A stretch of DNA of 64,000 nt, taken from contig NZ_JAIOKB010000002.1 in the NCBI RefSeq assembly GCF_019898765.1, positions 186,001 to 250,000 on the forward strand, in the 5' to 3' direction. Source of the stretch: Sphingomonas yunnanensis (lineage in GTDB: Bacteria; Pseudomonadota; Alphaproteobacteria; Sphingomonadales; Sphingomonadaceae). A model generated the notes under the pieces. That model was not told where the DNA came from. It saw nothing but the letters and a program-made list of their open reading frames with translations, and did not search any database. The position numbers and the translations under genes were made by a program. Within the stretch, counting starts at the first letter, position 1; every line of letters begins with the position of its first letter. Below, piece by piece: positions 8,799 through 19,089 of this stretch.

Positions 8799-9104
8799 TC
8801 AGCCCAGCGCCTTCTCCAGCTCCGCCTTGCTCATCCTTGAGCGGCCCGGCACGTCCGCCTTCTTCGCGCGCTCATACAATTCGGCCCTGCTCGGCCCGCG
8901 CTCGCGCCGCTCCGCCTCGCCCTTGCGGCGCTTGTTCTGCGCGGGGCTCTGCTGGTTCGACGCGCCCGCCTCGCTCAGGCCGATGGCGATCGCCTGCCGG
9001 CGGCTGGTGACCTTGTCCCCCGCGCTGGTCTCGAGCTCGCCCTCGGCGAACTCGTGCATCACCCGCTCCACCGTCTCCTGCTGCGCCTTGCTCTGCTTCG
9101 CCAT
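8799..9104 (-). CDS. DUF6496-like small basic protein
   Basis: The 101-residue, highly charged protein contains ETVERVMHEF, SRRQAIAIGLSEAGASNQQS and a C-terminal RSRMSKAELEKAL element resembling a Rho-N/SAP-like fold. These segments match a widespread family of small proteins in alphaproteobacteria that I know as DUF6496. The RQAIAIGLSEAG block is the most conserved part. A nucleic-acid-binding role is plausible from the C-terminal motif but unproven. Confidence 0.75.
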   Translation of the reverse strand: MAKQSKAQQETVERVMHEFAEGELETSAGDKVTSRRQAIAIGLSEAGASNQQSPAQNKRRKGEAERRERGPSRAELYERAKKADVPGRSRMSKAELEKALG

Positions 9105-9195
9105 CTCACACGCTCCTGCAGCGACGCGAGCGAGAACCGGGGCGAAGCGCGCGAGGTTCCCAATCCTCCCCGCCGTGCGAGGAGGAGCTGTTGGC

Positions 9196-10380
<1,185 letters not shown>

Positions 10381-10387
10381 AAGGTGA

Positions 10388-12265
10388 TCAATCCTCTCCG
10401 ACGTCGTGCCCGGCGCGGCCGGAATCTGCGCCAGCGTCTAGCGCAGCGCGGGGGTTTTCGCTCGCACTTTCGGCGTCGCGCCAGGCGGGCAGCGCGATCT
10501 CGCAGAAGACTCCGTCGTCGCGCAGCTCGAAGCGGGTCCGCGCGCCGAGCTGATAGGGCAGCGCCTGCTCGATCAGCTCGCGGCCATAGCCGCCGCCCGG
10601 CGCGGGTCTGTCGGCCACCGGATCGCGCCGGACGCCGGTCTCGTGCCAGCAGACGTGGAGCATCGGCACGCCGCCGCTCGGCGCCACCTGCCAGCTCAGC
10701 GCCAGCCGCCCGCCGCGTGACGACAGCGCGCCGTATTTCAGCGCGTTGGTGGCGAGTTCGTGGAGCGCGAGCGCGAAGGTCTGCACCGTGCTGGAGCGCA
10801 GCCGCACCCCCAGCGGCCCCGCCATGGTGACCTGTCCCGTGGCGAGCCAGTCGGTCCCGCCGAGCGAGTCGAGCTCGCTCAGTGCGAGCTCGTCGAAGGT
10901 GATGCGATCGCCCTCGCTGAGCCGCGCGAGCAGGCCGTTGACGCGTGCCAGCGCGCTCAGCCGATCGTCGAACCGAGCGGCGAAATCGTCGAGCGAGCCG
11001 CTGCGCGCGATCAGCTGGTTCGACAGGCCGCGCACCACGCCGAGCAGGTTGCGCGTGCGGTGCTGCAGCTCGGCGACGAGCACCTCGAGACGGTCCGAGC
11101 TCGCCTTGGCCGCGGTGGCATCCTCGCTGATGCCGCCGATGCGGTGGACCCGCCCGGCCGAGTCGGGGATCGGGAAGGCGGTGTCGCGGACCCAGCGCAC
11201 CGCCCCATCGGCGCGGCGGACGCGGAACTCGGCGGTGACGGTCGTCCCGGCGCGCACTTGGCGCAGCGCGTCGAGCGCGCGGTGCCGGTCGACCGGGAGG
11301 ATCAGCCGCACCAGCCGCCGCAGATCGTCATGGCCGTCGGCGCTGGCGAGCGTCAGGCCGTACAGCCGCTCGAAGGCCGGGCTGGCATATTCGGCCCGCA
11401 GGTCACGCGTGTCGCGCACCCACAGAGCGTCCGCCGACGCAGTGCCGAATTGGCGGAAGCGCGCCTCGCTCTCGCGCAGCGCCGCCTCCGCCCGCTTGCG
11501 CGCGGTGAGGTCGATCGTGACCACCAGCATGGTGCGCGCCCGGTCGCCGTAGCCGTCGAGCGGCGTGACGCTGCTGTTCGCCCAGACGGTGCTGCCGTCG
11601 GGGCGGCGGTAGAGCTTGTCGAGCGCGGCGGTGCGCCCGGTCGCCACCGCGGTCGCCACCACCGCGAGCGACGGCGCGAGATATTCCGGCTCGGTGACGT
11701 CGGCGATGCCGTGTTCTAGCAGATCGGCCTCGTCGCGGCCGAGCAGGCGACACAATTCCTGATTGACGCGCACGAAGCGCCCGTCCTGATCGACCTCGGA
11801 GAGGCCGACCGAGGCGGCCGAGAAGATCGCCCGCAGCCGCGCGTCGGTCGCCGCGCGTTGCGCGTCGCGGTGCCGCTCCGCCGTCACGTCGCGCTGCACG
11901 CCGATCCAGCCCTCGATCGCGCCGTCGGGGGCGCGGATCGGGTCGATCGTCCAGGCGACGACGTAGCGGACGCCGTCCTTGCGGTAGTTGACTGTCTCCC
12001 CGGCATAGCCGCGCCCGGCCAGCAGGGCCTCCTTGAGCGCCGCGAGCACCGCGCGGTCGGTCTCGGGGCCCTGGACGACCCGCGGGGTCGCTCCCAGCAG
12101 CTCGTGCTCGGCATAGCCGGTGAGCGCACACATCGCTCCGTTGACGAAGCGGATCACCGGCCCTGGGCGCTCGACCTCGGGCCCGGTGATGACGATCGCG
12201 TGCCCCGCCGCCGCGGCCGCGCGGCGGAACCAGCGTGCGTCCTCGTCGTGCGGCGATCCGGTCAT
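10388..12265 (-). CDS. HWE-type sensor histidine kinase with a LOV-like and two further PAS domains
   Basis: The 625-residue soluble kinase has three PAS domains (about residues 10-130, 135-260 and 265-390), then an HWE kinase core. The H-box is [16 protein letters not shown], the N-box is [15 protein letters not shown], and the HWE Trp-x-Glu appears as VCWHETG. The first PAS domain resembles a LOV domain (GPETDRA, NYRKDG, GVQRDVT), but the GxNCRFLQ motif reads GATPRVVQG at residues 58-66, so the flavin-binding cysteine is replaced by Pro61. No membrane segment or response regulator gene is adjacent. HWE kinases often feed the general stress response; that role here is inference. Confidence 0.88.
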   Translation of the reverse strand: MTGSPHDEDARWFRRAAAAAGHAIVITGPEVERPGPVIRFVNGAMCALTGYAEHELLGATPRVVQGPETDRAVLAALKEALLAGRGYAGETVNYRKDGVRYVVAWTIDPIRAPDGAIEGWIGVQRDVTAERHRDAQRAATDARLRAIFSAASVGLSEVDQDGRFVRVNQELCRLLGRDEADLLEHGIADVTEPEYLAPSLAVVATAVATGRTAALDKLYRRPDGSTVWANSSVTPLDGYGDRARTMLVVTIDLTARKRAEAALRESEARFRQFGTASADALWVRDTRDLRAEYASPAFERLYGLTLASADGHDDLRRLVRLILPVDRHRALDALRQVRAGTTVTAEFRVRRADGAVRWVRDTAFPIPDSAGRVHRIGGISEDATAAKASSDRLEVLVAELQHRTRNLLGVVRGLSNQLIARSGSLDDFAARFDDRLSALARVNGLLARLSEGDRITFDELALSELDSLGGTDWLATGQVTMAGPLGVRLRSSTVQTFALALHELATNALKYGALSSRGGRLALSWQVAPSGGVPMLHVCWHETGVRRDPVADRPAPGGGYGRELIEQALPYQLGARTRFELRDDGVFCEIALPAWRDAESASENPRAALDAGADSGRAGHDVGED

Positions 12266-12556
12266 GCCCCCGCTTACCGGGGCTTAGACCGCGCCGCCAG
12301 CGAGTTAACGGGCGTCGCGGTCTGCGGTACGCGGCGACATCTGCCTCGTCCGCATGACCGCACGCCTGACCGAGCGCGGCGCGCGGCCGCCCCCGTTACT
12401 GACGTCATCCAGGTTTCGTCTCAGGATCCACCGTGCCCCGTTCTCGCGCGGACGGCATGTCCGGCACCGTGGATCCCGAGACGAGTTCAGGATGACGGCA
12501 AGGGGAAAGGCGGGACGGGGGGATGACCGAGCGAGCGCAACGAACCGCGACGACAC
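12266..12556. other. Intergenic region between kinase and TonB-dependent receptor
   Basis: No gene is visible. It contains the upstream region of the kinase and, at 12404-12496, a copy of the palindromic repeat family. Confidence 0.4.
12404..12496. repeat. Palindromic repeat, copy 3 (93 bp)
   Basis: The arms read GTCATCCAGGTTTCGTCTCA and the inverted GAGACGAGTTCAGGATGAC. The arm sequence differs from copy 1 but the layout and length are the same. Confidence 0.85.
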
Positions 12557-15103
12557 TCAGAACTTGGCGCCGAGCCGCAGCCCGATCGTGCGCGGGGTGA
12601 TCGGCACGATATAGGGCCGCTGGTCGCACGCGCCGCACTGCTGGAAGCGTGAGATCTGCCCGCGCTCGTCCCACAGGTTCCGCACGAACAGCTCGAGCGT
12701 GTAGCGCGTCCACTCCGCCCCCGCCGCCAGGTTGCCGGTGGTGTAGCCCTCGATCCGCCCCAGTGCCGCGGCCTTGGCGAGCCGCAGGTCCGATGCCGCC
12801 GAACTCTGGTGCGACACCAGCGCCTGGAGGTACGCCTTCGCCGCGCCGATCGGCACGGTGTAGCGCGCGGTGCCGCCGATCTTGAAGCGCGGCGTCACCG
12901 GCAGGCGCGTGCCGCTCGGCGCGAGCACGTCGCTGCCGTCGCCGAGGCAGGTCACGGTCGCGCACAGGTCAGTCCGGGTCTTGGCGTCGCTATAGGCGCC
13001 CGAGGCGGTGAGCGAGAGCGGCCCGGCGTTGACGTTGGCATCCATCTCGATCCCGCGGATGCGCGCGTCCGGCCCGTTCTGGATCACGGTGAAGCTGTTC
13101 TCGCCCAGGAACGAGAATTGGAACTGGTCCCAATCCTGCTGGTACACCGCGCCGTTGATCCGCAGCCGCCCGTCGAGCCAGGTCGTCTTCCAGCCGAGCT
13201 CATAGTTGGTGAGGAAGTCGGCCGCATAATCGCCGACGTCGCCGCGCCGGTTGATCCCGCCCGGGCGGAAGCCCTTGGACCAGGTGGCGTAGAACAGCAG
13301 CAGGTCGGTCGGTTTCCAGGTCGCGTTGAAGCGGTAGGTCACGCCCTGGCCGTCGGCGCGCTTCGGCACCACCTTGCCGTTGTCCACCACGCCGAGGTTG
13401 GCACAGGGGATCCCGCCGACGTCCGCGGCGGTGAGGAAGGCGCTGGTGTCGCCGCCGTTGAGGTAAGCGTCGCGCAGCGTGCCGCCGCCCGCGAGATAGC
13501 AGCTCGCCACGCCGGTGCGCGAGCTGCCCGCGGCGTTGAACGGCGTCGCGGTATAGGGCCGGCCGTCGGCGGGATCGACGCCGGGGTTGCGGCCGAAGCC
13601 GAAGAAACCGACCAGCGAGTTGTCGTAGATGAAGGCGCGCCCACCCGCGGTCAGCGTCAGCCGCGGCGTGAGATCGTAGCTCGCCTCGCCGAACACCGCA
13701 TAATCCTTGTCGACGCGGTGCTGGCGGGTGAGCCACAGCGTGCCCGTATAGCCGTTGACCGACACGTCCAGTCCCAGGTTGGGGATCTGATAGTCCTGGA
13801 AGATCAGGTTGCTCTGCCGCTGGTAGAAGCCGCCGGCGACGATCCGGAAGGGCTGGTCGGCGGGCGAGGCGACGCGCAGTTCCTGGCTGGTCTTCTTGAA
13901 ATGGTCGCGCCCGACGACGCGCTGGCGCGGGTCGATCGTGTTCCCGGCGGCGTCCTGATAGTAGAAATAGCCCGCCAGCCCGCCGACCGACGAGTAGAGC
14001 GAGTCATAGGCCTCGGAATAGTCGGTATAGTCGGTCGACTGCTCGGCGCGGCGGTCGAGATAGGCGCCGGCATAGGTCACGTCCCAGTTGCCGAGCTGGC
14101 CCTCGATCGTCAGCGCCGCCTGGGCGAATCGGTCCTTGCGATATTCGGGGTAGAAATGCTGCACCTCGAGGTCGCCGACCTGGGGATCATAGGCGTAGCT
14201 GCCGTGGCTGCGCTGCTCCTGGTAGAGCAGGGTCGGCGTCGCGGTCCAATTGTCGTCGAGGTCGATCTTGAGCGCGGCGCGGCCGCCGTAGGTCTCGGTG
14301 TCGTTATAGTCCTTCTCGACGAATGCGTCGTTGGTGACGGTGATGCCGCCGGGCTGGGGCAGGAAGCTGCGGGTGCCCGGCACGTTGTCGATGAAACCGG
14401 CGTCGCGCTGGTAGAAGCCGACGACGCGCAGCGCCATGCGCTCGCTGAACGGGATGTTGAGCATCCCCTCGGTGGTGTAGCCGATCCCGCCCGAGCGGAC
14501 GCTGTTCACCTCGCCGTCGACGCGACCGTAGAAGCCCGCGGTGTCGGGCTTGTTGGTGATGATGCGGATCGTCCCCGCCTCGCTCGACGCGCCGTAGAGC
14601 GTGCCCTGCGGACCGGCGAGGCTCTCGATGCGGGCGACGTCGTAGATATGGATGTCGAGCGTGCCGCCGATCGTGGTGACGGGCTGCTCGTCGAGATAGG
14701 TGCCGACCGAGGGCAGCGAGCCCGAGTGGTTGCCGTCGCCGCCCGAGGCGACGCCGCGCATGTAGACCGTGGTGACGCCGGGCTGCGACGACTGGAACGC
14801 CACCGACGGCAGCAGCTGGGTATATTCGTTGAAGTTCGAGACGTTGAGCTGATCCAGCCGGCGCGTGCCGATGGCCTGGATGCTGATCGGCACGTCCTGG
14901 ATATTCTCGTCGCGCTTCTGCGCGGTGACGATGATGTCGCCGTCCGTCGTGCTGCTGTTCTGCGGCACGTCGGCCTGGGTGGTCTGGCCCGGGCTGGTCG
15001 GCGCGGCGGCGACCTGATCCGCCGCCGTAGCCTGCGCCATCGCCGGGGACGCGATCGCTGCCGACGCGAGAAGCTGCACCAGCATGCGACGCTTGAAGCT
15101 CAC
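12557..15103 (-). CDS. TonB-dependent receptor
   Basis: The receptor is about 848 residues from a GTG start. Three consecutive GTG codons (15103-15109) follow a GGGGG ribosome site at 15114-15118; I chose the last, and the exact one is uncertain. The N-terminus is a signal peptide ending near AMAQ. The TonB-box/plug region reads DGDIIVTAQKRDENIQDVPI, typical of sphingomonad receptors, with a plug Arg-Gly segment VYMRGVASGGDG. The barrel ends in LRLGAKF. It stands alone, flanked by palindromic repeats, so the ligand cannot be inferred. Confidence 0.88.
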   Translation of the reverse strand: MSFKRRMLVQLLASAAIASPAMAQATAADQVAAAPTSPGQTTQADVPQNSSTTDGDIIVTAQKRDENIQDVPISIQAIGTRRLDQLNVSNFNEYTQLLPSVAFQSSQPGVTTVYMRGVASGGDGNHSGSLPSVGTYLDEQPVTTIGGTLDIHIYDVARIESLAGPQGTLYGASSEAGTIRIITNKPDTAGFYGRVDGEVNSVRSGGIGYTTEGMLNIPFSERMALRVVGFYQRDAGFIDNVPGTRSFLPQPGGITVTNDAFVEKDYNDTETYGGRAALKIDLDDNWTATPTLLYQEQRSHGSYAYDPQVGDLEVQHFYPEYRKDRFAQAALTIEGQLGNWDVTYAGAYLDRRAEQSTDYTDYSEAYDSLYSSVGGLAGYFYYQDAAGNTIDPRQRVVGRDHFKKTSQELRVASPADQPFRIVAGGFYQRQSNLIFQDYQIPNLGLDVSVNGYTGTLWLTRQHRVDKDYAVFGEASYDLTPRLTLTAGGRAFIYDNSLVGFFGFGRNPGVDPADGRPYTATPFNAAGSSRTGVASCYLAGGGTLRDAYLNGGDTSAFLTAADVGGIPCANLGVVDNGKVVPKRADGQGVTYRFNATWKPTDLLLFYATWSKGFRPGGINRRGDVGDYAADFLTNYELGWKTTWLDGRLRINGAVYQQDWDQFQFSFLGENSFTVIQNGPDARIRGIEMDANVNAGPLSLTASGAYSDAKTRTDLCATVTCLGDGSDVLAPSGTRLPVTPRFKIGGTARYTVPIGAAKAYLQALVSHQSSAASDLRLAKAAALGRIEGYTTGNLAAGAEWTRYTLELFVRNLWDERGQISRFQQCGACDQRPYIVPITPRTIGLRLGAKF

Positions 15104-15109
15104 CACCAC

Positions 15110-15535
15110 AATGCCCCCATTGTTTCTTATGTGTGACCGCCATGCTGCGCTGCGGTGGGGGGCCGCGTCAATCACGGCTGCGACGAGGTTCGACATTTTG
15201 TTGCCGCCCTCGAGGCGCAACGGCCGCATGGCGCGCGGTGTGCCCGGACGGAGCGACAGGAACGGTGGCGGCGTACAGGCGAGCAGACGTGCGCGCCCCG
15301 TCCCTTCCGTCATCCCTGCGGAGGCAGGGATCCAGACGCACGGACCGTCGAAAGGGCCGCTACGTCAGCGACTATGGATCCCCACCCCCGCGGGGATGAC
15401 GGGCGGAGAGGGGTGACCGGTGACGGGCGCTCAACGGCACCCAGCCCCGCCCAGTCGCCGGACTCGGCGCGGTGCCCCCGGCGAATCTCCTCACCCAGAC
15501 GCAGCGCCGACGCCGCTCGCTCGTTGTCGCCGACC
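15110..15535. other. Intergenic region between divergent TBDR and PAP2 genes
   Basis: No convincing gene is present, although a reading frame is open through it in line with the PAP2 gene. It must hold the promoter of the leftward TBDR. It contains palindromic repeat copy 4 at 15309-15400. Confidence 0.4.
15309..15400. repeat. Palindromic repeat, copy 4 (92 bp)
   Basis: The arms read GTCATCCCTGCGGAGGCAGG and the inverted CCCCGCGGGGATGAC. This is the subtype whose translation gives VIPAEAGIQ-like peptides. Confidence 0.8.
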
Positions 15536-16243
15536 ATGCAGACGATGATCGACCGCGCCGTCCCCACCGAGGAACCGCGCGAGGCCCCGCCCGCCCCGCC
15601 CGTCCTGTGGATCGCGCTCGGCCTCGCCGGACTGGTCGGCGTGGCGCTGCTGGCGCTGCTGGTCTGGGGCGGCGCGCCGCTCGCCTGGGACCGCGCGATC
15701 ATGCTCGCGCTGCGCGTCCCCGGCGACCCGGCGCAGCCGATCGGGCCGCGCTGGCTCCATGCCGCGCTGGTCGACGTCACCGCGCTGGGCAGCGGCACGG
15801 TGCTGACCCTGGTCGTGGCGGGGACGATCGGCCTGTTGCTGGTGCGGCGGCTGTGGCTCACCGCGGCGCTGGTCGCGGCGGCGACGATCAGCGGCTCGAT
15901 CGTCGCGGCGCAGGCGAAGCACTGGGTCGGGCGGCCGCGACCCGAGCTGGTCGACCATCTCGTCCAGGTCACCGGGCTGAGCTTCCCTAGCGGTCACGCG
16001 ACCAACAGCGCCCTGGTCTATCTCACGCTCGCCGGGCTGGTGGCGCAGGTCGCGGACGGGCGCGCGGTGCGCAGCTACATCTTCGCGGTCGCGATCCTGC
16101 TGACCGGGACGATCGGGGTGAGCCGCGTGTATCTCGGCGTGCACTGGCCGTCGGACGTGCTGGCGGGCTGGTGCGCCGGCACCGGCTGGGCGGCGCTGTG
16201 GTGGTGGCTCGGCGCGACGCTGCGGCGCTCGCTGGCGCACTAG
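15536..16243 (+). CDS. PAP2-family membrane phosphatase
   Basis: The protein is about 235 residues from the ATG at 15536. The three PAP2 phosphatase motifs are in order: KHWVGRPRP, PSGHATNSALVY and SRVYLGVHWPSDVLAG, with the catalytic His residues present. Several hydrophobic helices surround them, beginning WIALGLAGLVGVALLALLVW. Such enzymes remove phosphate from lipid phosphates such as phosphatidate or undecaprenyl pyrophosphate at the membrane. No neighbouring gene narrows the substrate. Confidence 0.9.
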   Translation: MQTMIDRAVPTEEPREAPPAPPVLWIALGLAGLVGVALLALLVWGGAPLAWDRAIMLALRVPGDPAQPIGPRWLHAALVDVTALGSGTVLTLVVAGTIGLLLVRRLWLTAALVAAATISGSIVAAQAKHWVGRPRPELVDHLVQVTGLSFPSGHATNSALVYLTLAGLVAQVADGRAVRSYIFAVAILLTGTIGVSRVYLGVHWPSDVLAGWCAGTGWAALWWWLGATLRRSLAH

Positions 16244-16267
16244 CCGCTGATCCACCGACGCGCGCCC

Positions 16268-16350
16268 GTGCTCCGGCGAACGCCGGAGCCCAGGGCCACG
16301 AGCGGGACGAACGCGGCTCTAGGCCTCCTGCGTCCGCGGGAGCATCGCGA
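16268..16350. repeat. Palindromic repeat of the CCGGCG/GGAGCCCAGGG subtype
   Basis: The unit reads GCTCCGGCGAACGCCGGAGC, then CCCAGGGCC, and later a second hairpin CTCCTGCGTCCGCGGGAG. A related unit occurs at about 51280-51372. It lies between convergent genes. Confidence 0.6.
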
Positions 16351-16373
16351 CCCCAGGCGACAGGGACAGCGCG

Positions 16374-17207
16374 CTAGTCCCCTGGCGCCGCCGCGAGCAG
16401 CCGCCGCGCCGCCGCCAGATGCGGCGCGTCGACCATGCGGCCGTCGAGCTGGAGTGCGCCCGCGCCCGGGTTCGCCTCGAACAATGCGACGAGGCGCCGC
16501 GCCGCCGCCAGCTCGGTCTCGTCGGGCGTGAAGGCCGCGTTGATCACCGCCACCTGCGCGGGATGGATCGCCATCATGCCGGTGAAGCCGTCGCGCCGCC
16601 CGCGCGCGGCGTAAGCGGCGAGCCCGTCGAGGTCGCGGAAGTCGGGATAGACCGTCTCGATCGCGGGCACCCCTGCGGCGTGTGCGGCGAACAGCGCCAG
16701 CGCGCGCACCACCTTGTACGGGTCGGTATAGCCGCCGTCCGCCTCGCGCGCGCCGAGCGCGCCGATCGCGGCGGGCAGGTCCTCCGCGCCCCAGGTCAGT
16801 CCTGCCAGCCCGACGCCGTCATAGTCGCCCAGCGCGAAGACCGCGCGCGGCGTCTCGGTCGCGATCGGCAGCAAAGCATAGTCGCCCGGCAGCTTGTCGC
16901 GCAGCGCTGCCACGGTGGCGCGTCCCTCTGCCTTGGGGAGCACCACGCCGGTCAGCGGCGCGCCCGCCAGCGCGGCGGCGTCGGCGACGAACGCCTCCGT
17001 CCCGACCGGGTTGACCCGCACCAGCAGCGCCGGCCCACCCGACGCCCGCTCCACCATCGCGCGCACCGCGTCTCGCGCTGCCGGCTTGGCGGCGGGCGCG
17101 ACCGAATCCTCCAGGTCGAGGATCAGCGCGTCGGCGCCGAGCCCGAGCGCTTTCTCCATCCGCTCGGGCCGGTCGCCCGGCACGAACAGGAGCGAGCGCC
17201 ACGTCAC
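16374..17207 (-). CDS. HpcH/HpaI aldolase/citrate lyase family (CoA ester lyase)
   Basis: The 277-residue protein starts at the GTG at 17207, which overlaps the galE stop by 4 bp (GTGA). The N-terminus RSLLFVPGDRPERMEKALG and the ILDLEDSVAP block are hallmarks of the CitE-like/malyl-CoA lyase group; Glu and Asp of DLEDSV and a later Glu bind the metal. GMMAIHPAQVAVINAAF near the C-terminus is also conserved. Members cleave or condense CoA thioesters such as malyl-CoA or citramalyl-CoA. The substrate is not resolved; co-transcription with galE gives no clear pathway link. Confidence 0.85.
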   Translation of the reverse strand: MTWRSLLFVPGDRPERMEKALGLGADALILDLEDSVAPAAKPAARDAVRAMVERASGGPALLVRVNPVGTEAFVADAAALAGAPLTGVVLPKAEGRATVAALRDKLPGDYALLPIATETPRAVFALGDYDGVGLAGLTWGAEDLPAAIGALGAREADGGYTDPYKVVRALALFAAHAAGVPAIETVYPDFRDLDGLAAYAARGRRDGFTGMMAIHPAQVAVINAAFTPDETELAAARRLVALFEANPGAGALQLDGRMVDAPHLAAARRLLAAAPGD

Positions 17208-18214
17208 CGCGCGCGTTCGGCGAGCCGGCGCTCCCACGCCAGCGCGTCGCGGACGATCCCTTCCAGGTCGTCGCGCTTCGGCGCCCAGTCGATCGTGCGC
17301 AGGATGGCGGCATTGTCCGCGACCAGCTCGGCCGGATCGCCCGCGCGGCGGCCTTCGAGGCGTCGCTCGATCGGGTGGTTGGTGACGCGGTCGACCGCGT
17401 CGAGCACCTCGAGCACCGAGAAGCCGCGGCCGTAGCCGCAGTTGAGCGTGTGGCTCTCGCCCGGCCGCTCGATCAGCAGCCCGAGCGCGGCGACATGCGC
17501 CTCGGCGAGGTCGCTGACGTGGATATAGTCGCGCACCCCGGTGCCGTCGCTGGTCGGGAAGTCGGTGCCGTAGACCGACACCGCCGCGCGCTTGCCCGTC
17601 GCCGCCTCGACCGCGATCTTGATCAGGTGGGTCGCGCCCACCGTCGACTGGCCGCTGCGCCCCTGCGGGTCCGCGCCGGCGACGTTGAAATAGCGCAGGC
17701 AGCAGTGGTTCATCGGGTGCGCCGCCGAGACGTCCTTGAGCATATGCTCGGTCATCAGCTTGGACATGCCGTAGGGATTGATCGGCACCTTCGGGTCGCC
17801 CTCGGCGACGGGGACCCGCTCGGGCGTGCCATAGGTCGCCGCGGTCGAGGAGAAGATGAAGTGCGGCACGCCCTCGGCCACCGCGCTCTCGATCAGGCTG
17901 CGCGTCGCCGCGGTGTTGTTACGATAATATTTGAGCGGATCGCTGACCGACTCGGGCACCACGACCGAGCCCGCGAAATGCATGATCGCGCGGACCTCGT
18001 GCTCGCGGATCACGTCCCGGACGCGCGCGTCCTCGACCGCGACGTTGACGAAGGCGGCGCGCGGGTCGACCGCCCAGTCGAAGCCGGTGACGAGATTGTC
18101 GACGACGACGACGTCATAGCCGGCGTCGAGCAGCGCGAGCACGGCGTGGCTGCCGATATAGCCGGCACCGCCGGTCACCATCACCTTGCCGTCGAGCGTC
18201 GCGTCCTGCGTCAT
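17204..18214 (-). CDS. galE: UDP-glucose 4-epimerase
   Basis: The 336-residue extended SDR has the NAD-binding GGAGYIGSHAV motif, the IFSSTAATYG strand and the catalytic YGMSK pentapeptide. The C-terminal part reads TSDGTGVRDYIHVSDLAEAH and NCGYGRGFSVLEV, characteristic of GalE. The enzyme interconverts UDP-glucose and UDP-galactose for polysaccharide synthesis. The downstream lyase gene overlaps it by 4 bp. Confidence 0.93.
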   Translation of the reverse strand: MTQDATLDGKVMVTGGAGYIGSHAVLALLDAGYDVVVVDNLVTGFDWAVDPRAAFVNVAVEDARVRDVIREHEVRAIMHFAGSVVVPESVSDPLKYYRNNTAATRSLIESAVAEGVPHFIFSSTAATYGTPERVPVAEGDPKVPINPYGMSKLMTEHMLKDVSAAHPMNHCCLRYFNVAGADPQGRSGQSTVGATHLIKIAVEAATGKRAAVSVYGTDFPTSDGTGVRDYIHVSDLAEAHVAALGLLIERPGESHTLNCGYGRGFSVLEVLDAVDRVTNHPIERRLEGRRAGDPAELVADNAAILRTIDWAPKRDDLEGIVRDALAWERRLAERAR

Positions 18215-18281
18215 GCCTGTCTCCTGTGCCGTTGCCGCGGCCTAGCGGCTTCCTACATGACACGTAAAGGAGACGCTTTTC

Positions 18282-18827
18282 ATGACGGACTATGCGACGC
18301 TGGCGGGTGGCTGTTTCTGGTGCACCGAGGCGGTGTTCAAGGACGTGATCGGGGTCGAGAGTGTCGAGAGCGGCTATATCGGCGGCCACGTCCCCAACCC
18401 GACCTACAAGCAGGTGTGCGGCGGCGACACCGGCCACGCCGAGGCGATCCGGGTCGGCTTCGACCCCGCCCAGGTGAGCTACGCCGACCTGCTCGATATC
18501 TTCTTCGCGACGCACGACCCGACGCAGCTCAATCGCCAGGGCAACGACGTCGGCACGCAATATCGCTCCGCGATCTTCCCCGAGACGGTGATGCAGGAGG
18601 AACAGGCCAACCAGGCGATCGCGCGCGCGCAGGAGAATGTCCCGGGCAAGATCGTGACCACGATCGAGGAGTTCGGCGACTGGTACCCGGCCGAGGGCTA
18701 CCACCAGGATTACTGGGAGACCTCGGGCCGCTCGAACCCCTATTGCATGGCGGTGATCCCGCCCAAGCTGCAGAAGCTGCGGAAGAGCTTCGCCGCGCGC
18801 AGCAGGGCGAGCGCGCCGGCGGCTTAG
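18282..18827 (+). CDS. msrA: Peptide-methionine (S)-S-oxide reductase
   Basis: The 181-residue protein has the MsrA active site [11 protein letters not shown] with the catalytic first Cys, plus [12 protein letters not shown] and [14 protein letters not shown]. An AAAGGAG ribosome site precedes the ATG. The enzyme repairs oxidised methionine with thioredoxin. It is divergent from galE with a short 67-bp gap that must contain both promoters. Confidence 0.95.
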   Translation: MTDYATLAGGCFWCTEAVFKDVIGVESVESGYIGGHVPNPTYKQVCGGDTGHAEAIRVGFDPAQVSYADLLDIFFATHDPTQLNRQGNDVGTQYRSAIFPETVMQEEQANQAIARAQENVPGKIVTTIEEFGDWYPAEGYHQDYWETSGRSNPYCMAVIPPKLQKLRKSFAARSRASAPAA

Positions 18828-18931
18828 GGTAGCGGCGGCCTGGCGCTGACAGCGTGGCCGCGCGGCGACGTCTCCGGGATGGGACGGTCGTCGCGGGCGC
18901 CTGTCACCGATCCGATGGCCGAGCCCCTTCC

Positions 18932-19025
18932 GTCATCCCGGACTTGTTCCGGGATCCAGCCTTCCGCGTGAGCAACACCGTCTGAGTACGCGGAGCGCTG
19001 GATCCCGGACCAAGTCCGGGATGAC
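18932..19025. repeat. 94-bp palindromic repeat, copy 5
   Basis: The arms read GTCATCCCGGACTTGTTCCG and the inverted GACCAAGTCCGGGATGAC. It lies between the convergent msrA and Sua5-type genes. Confidence 0.9.
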
Positions 19026-19089
19026 GAACGAGGTGTGATAGCCGCTGTGCGCGAGGGCGCCGCGTCCGCAGGGACACGGCAGGTACCGC

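Noticed and set aside
12809-15136. A 775-codon open frame on the plus strand opposite the TBDR
   Set aside because: It is the antisense shadow of the receptor gene. Its translation is Arg/Ala/Val-rich without domain structure, as expected in GC-rich DNA.
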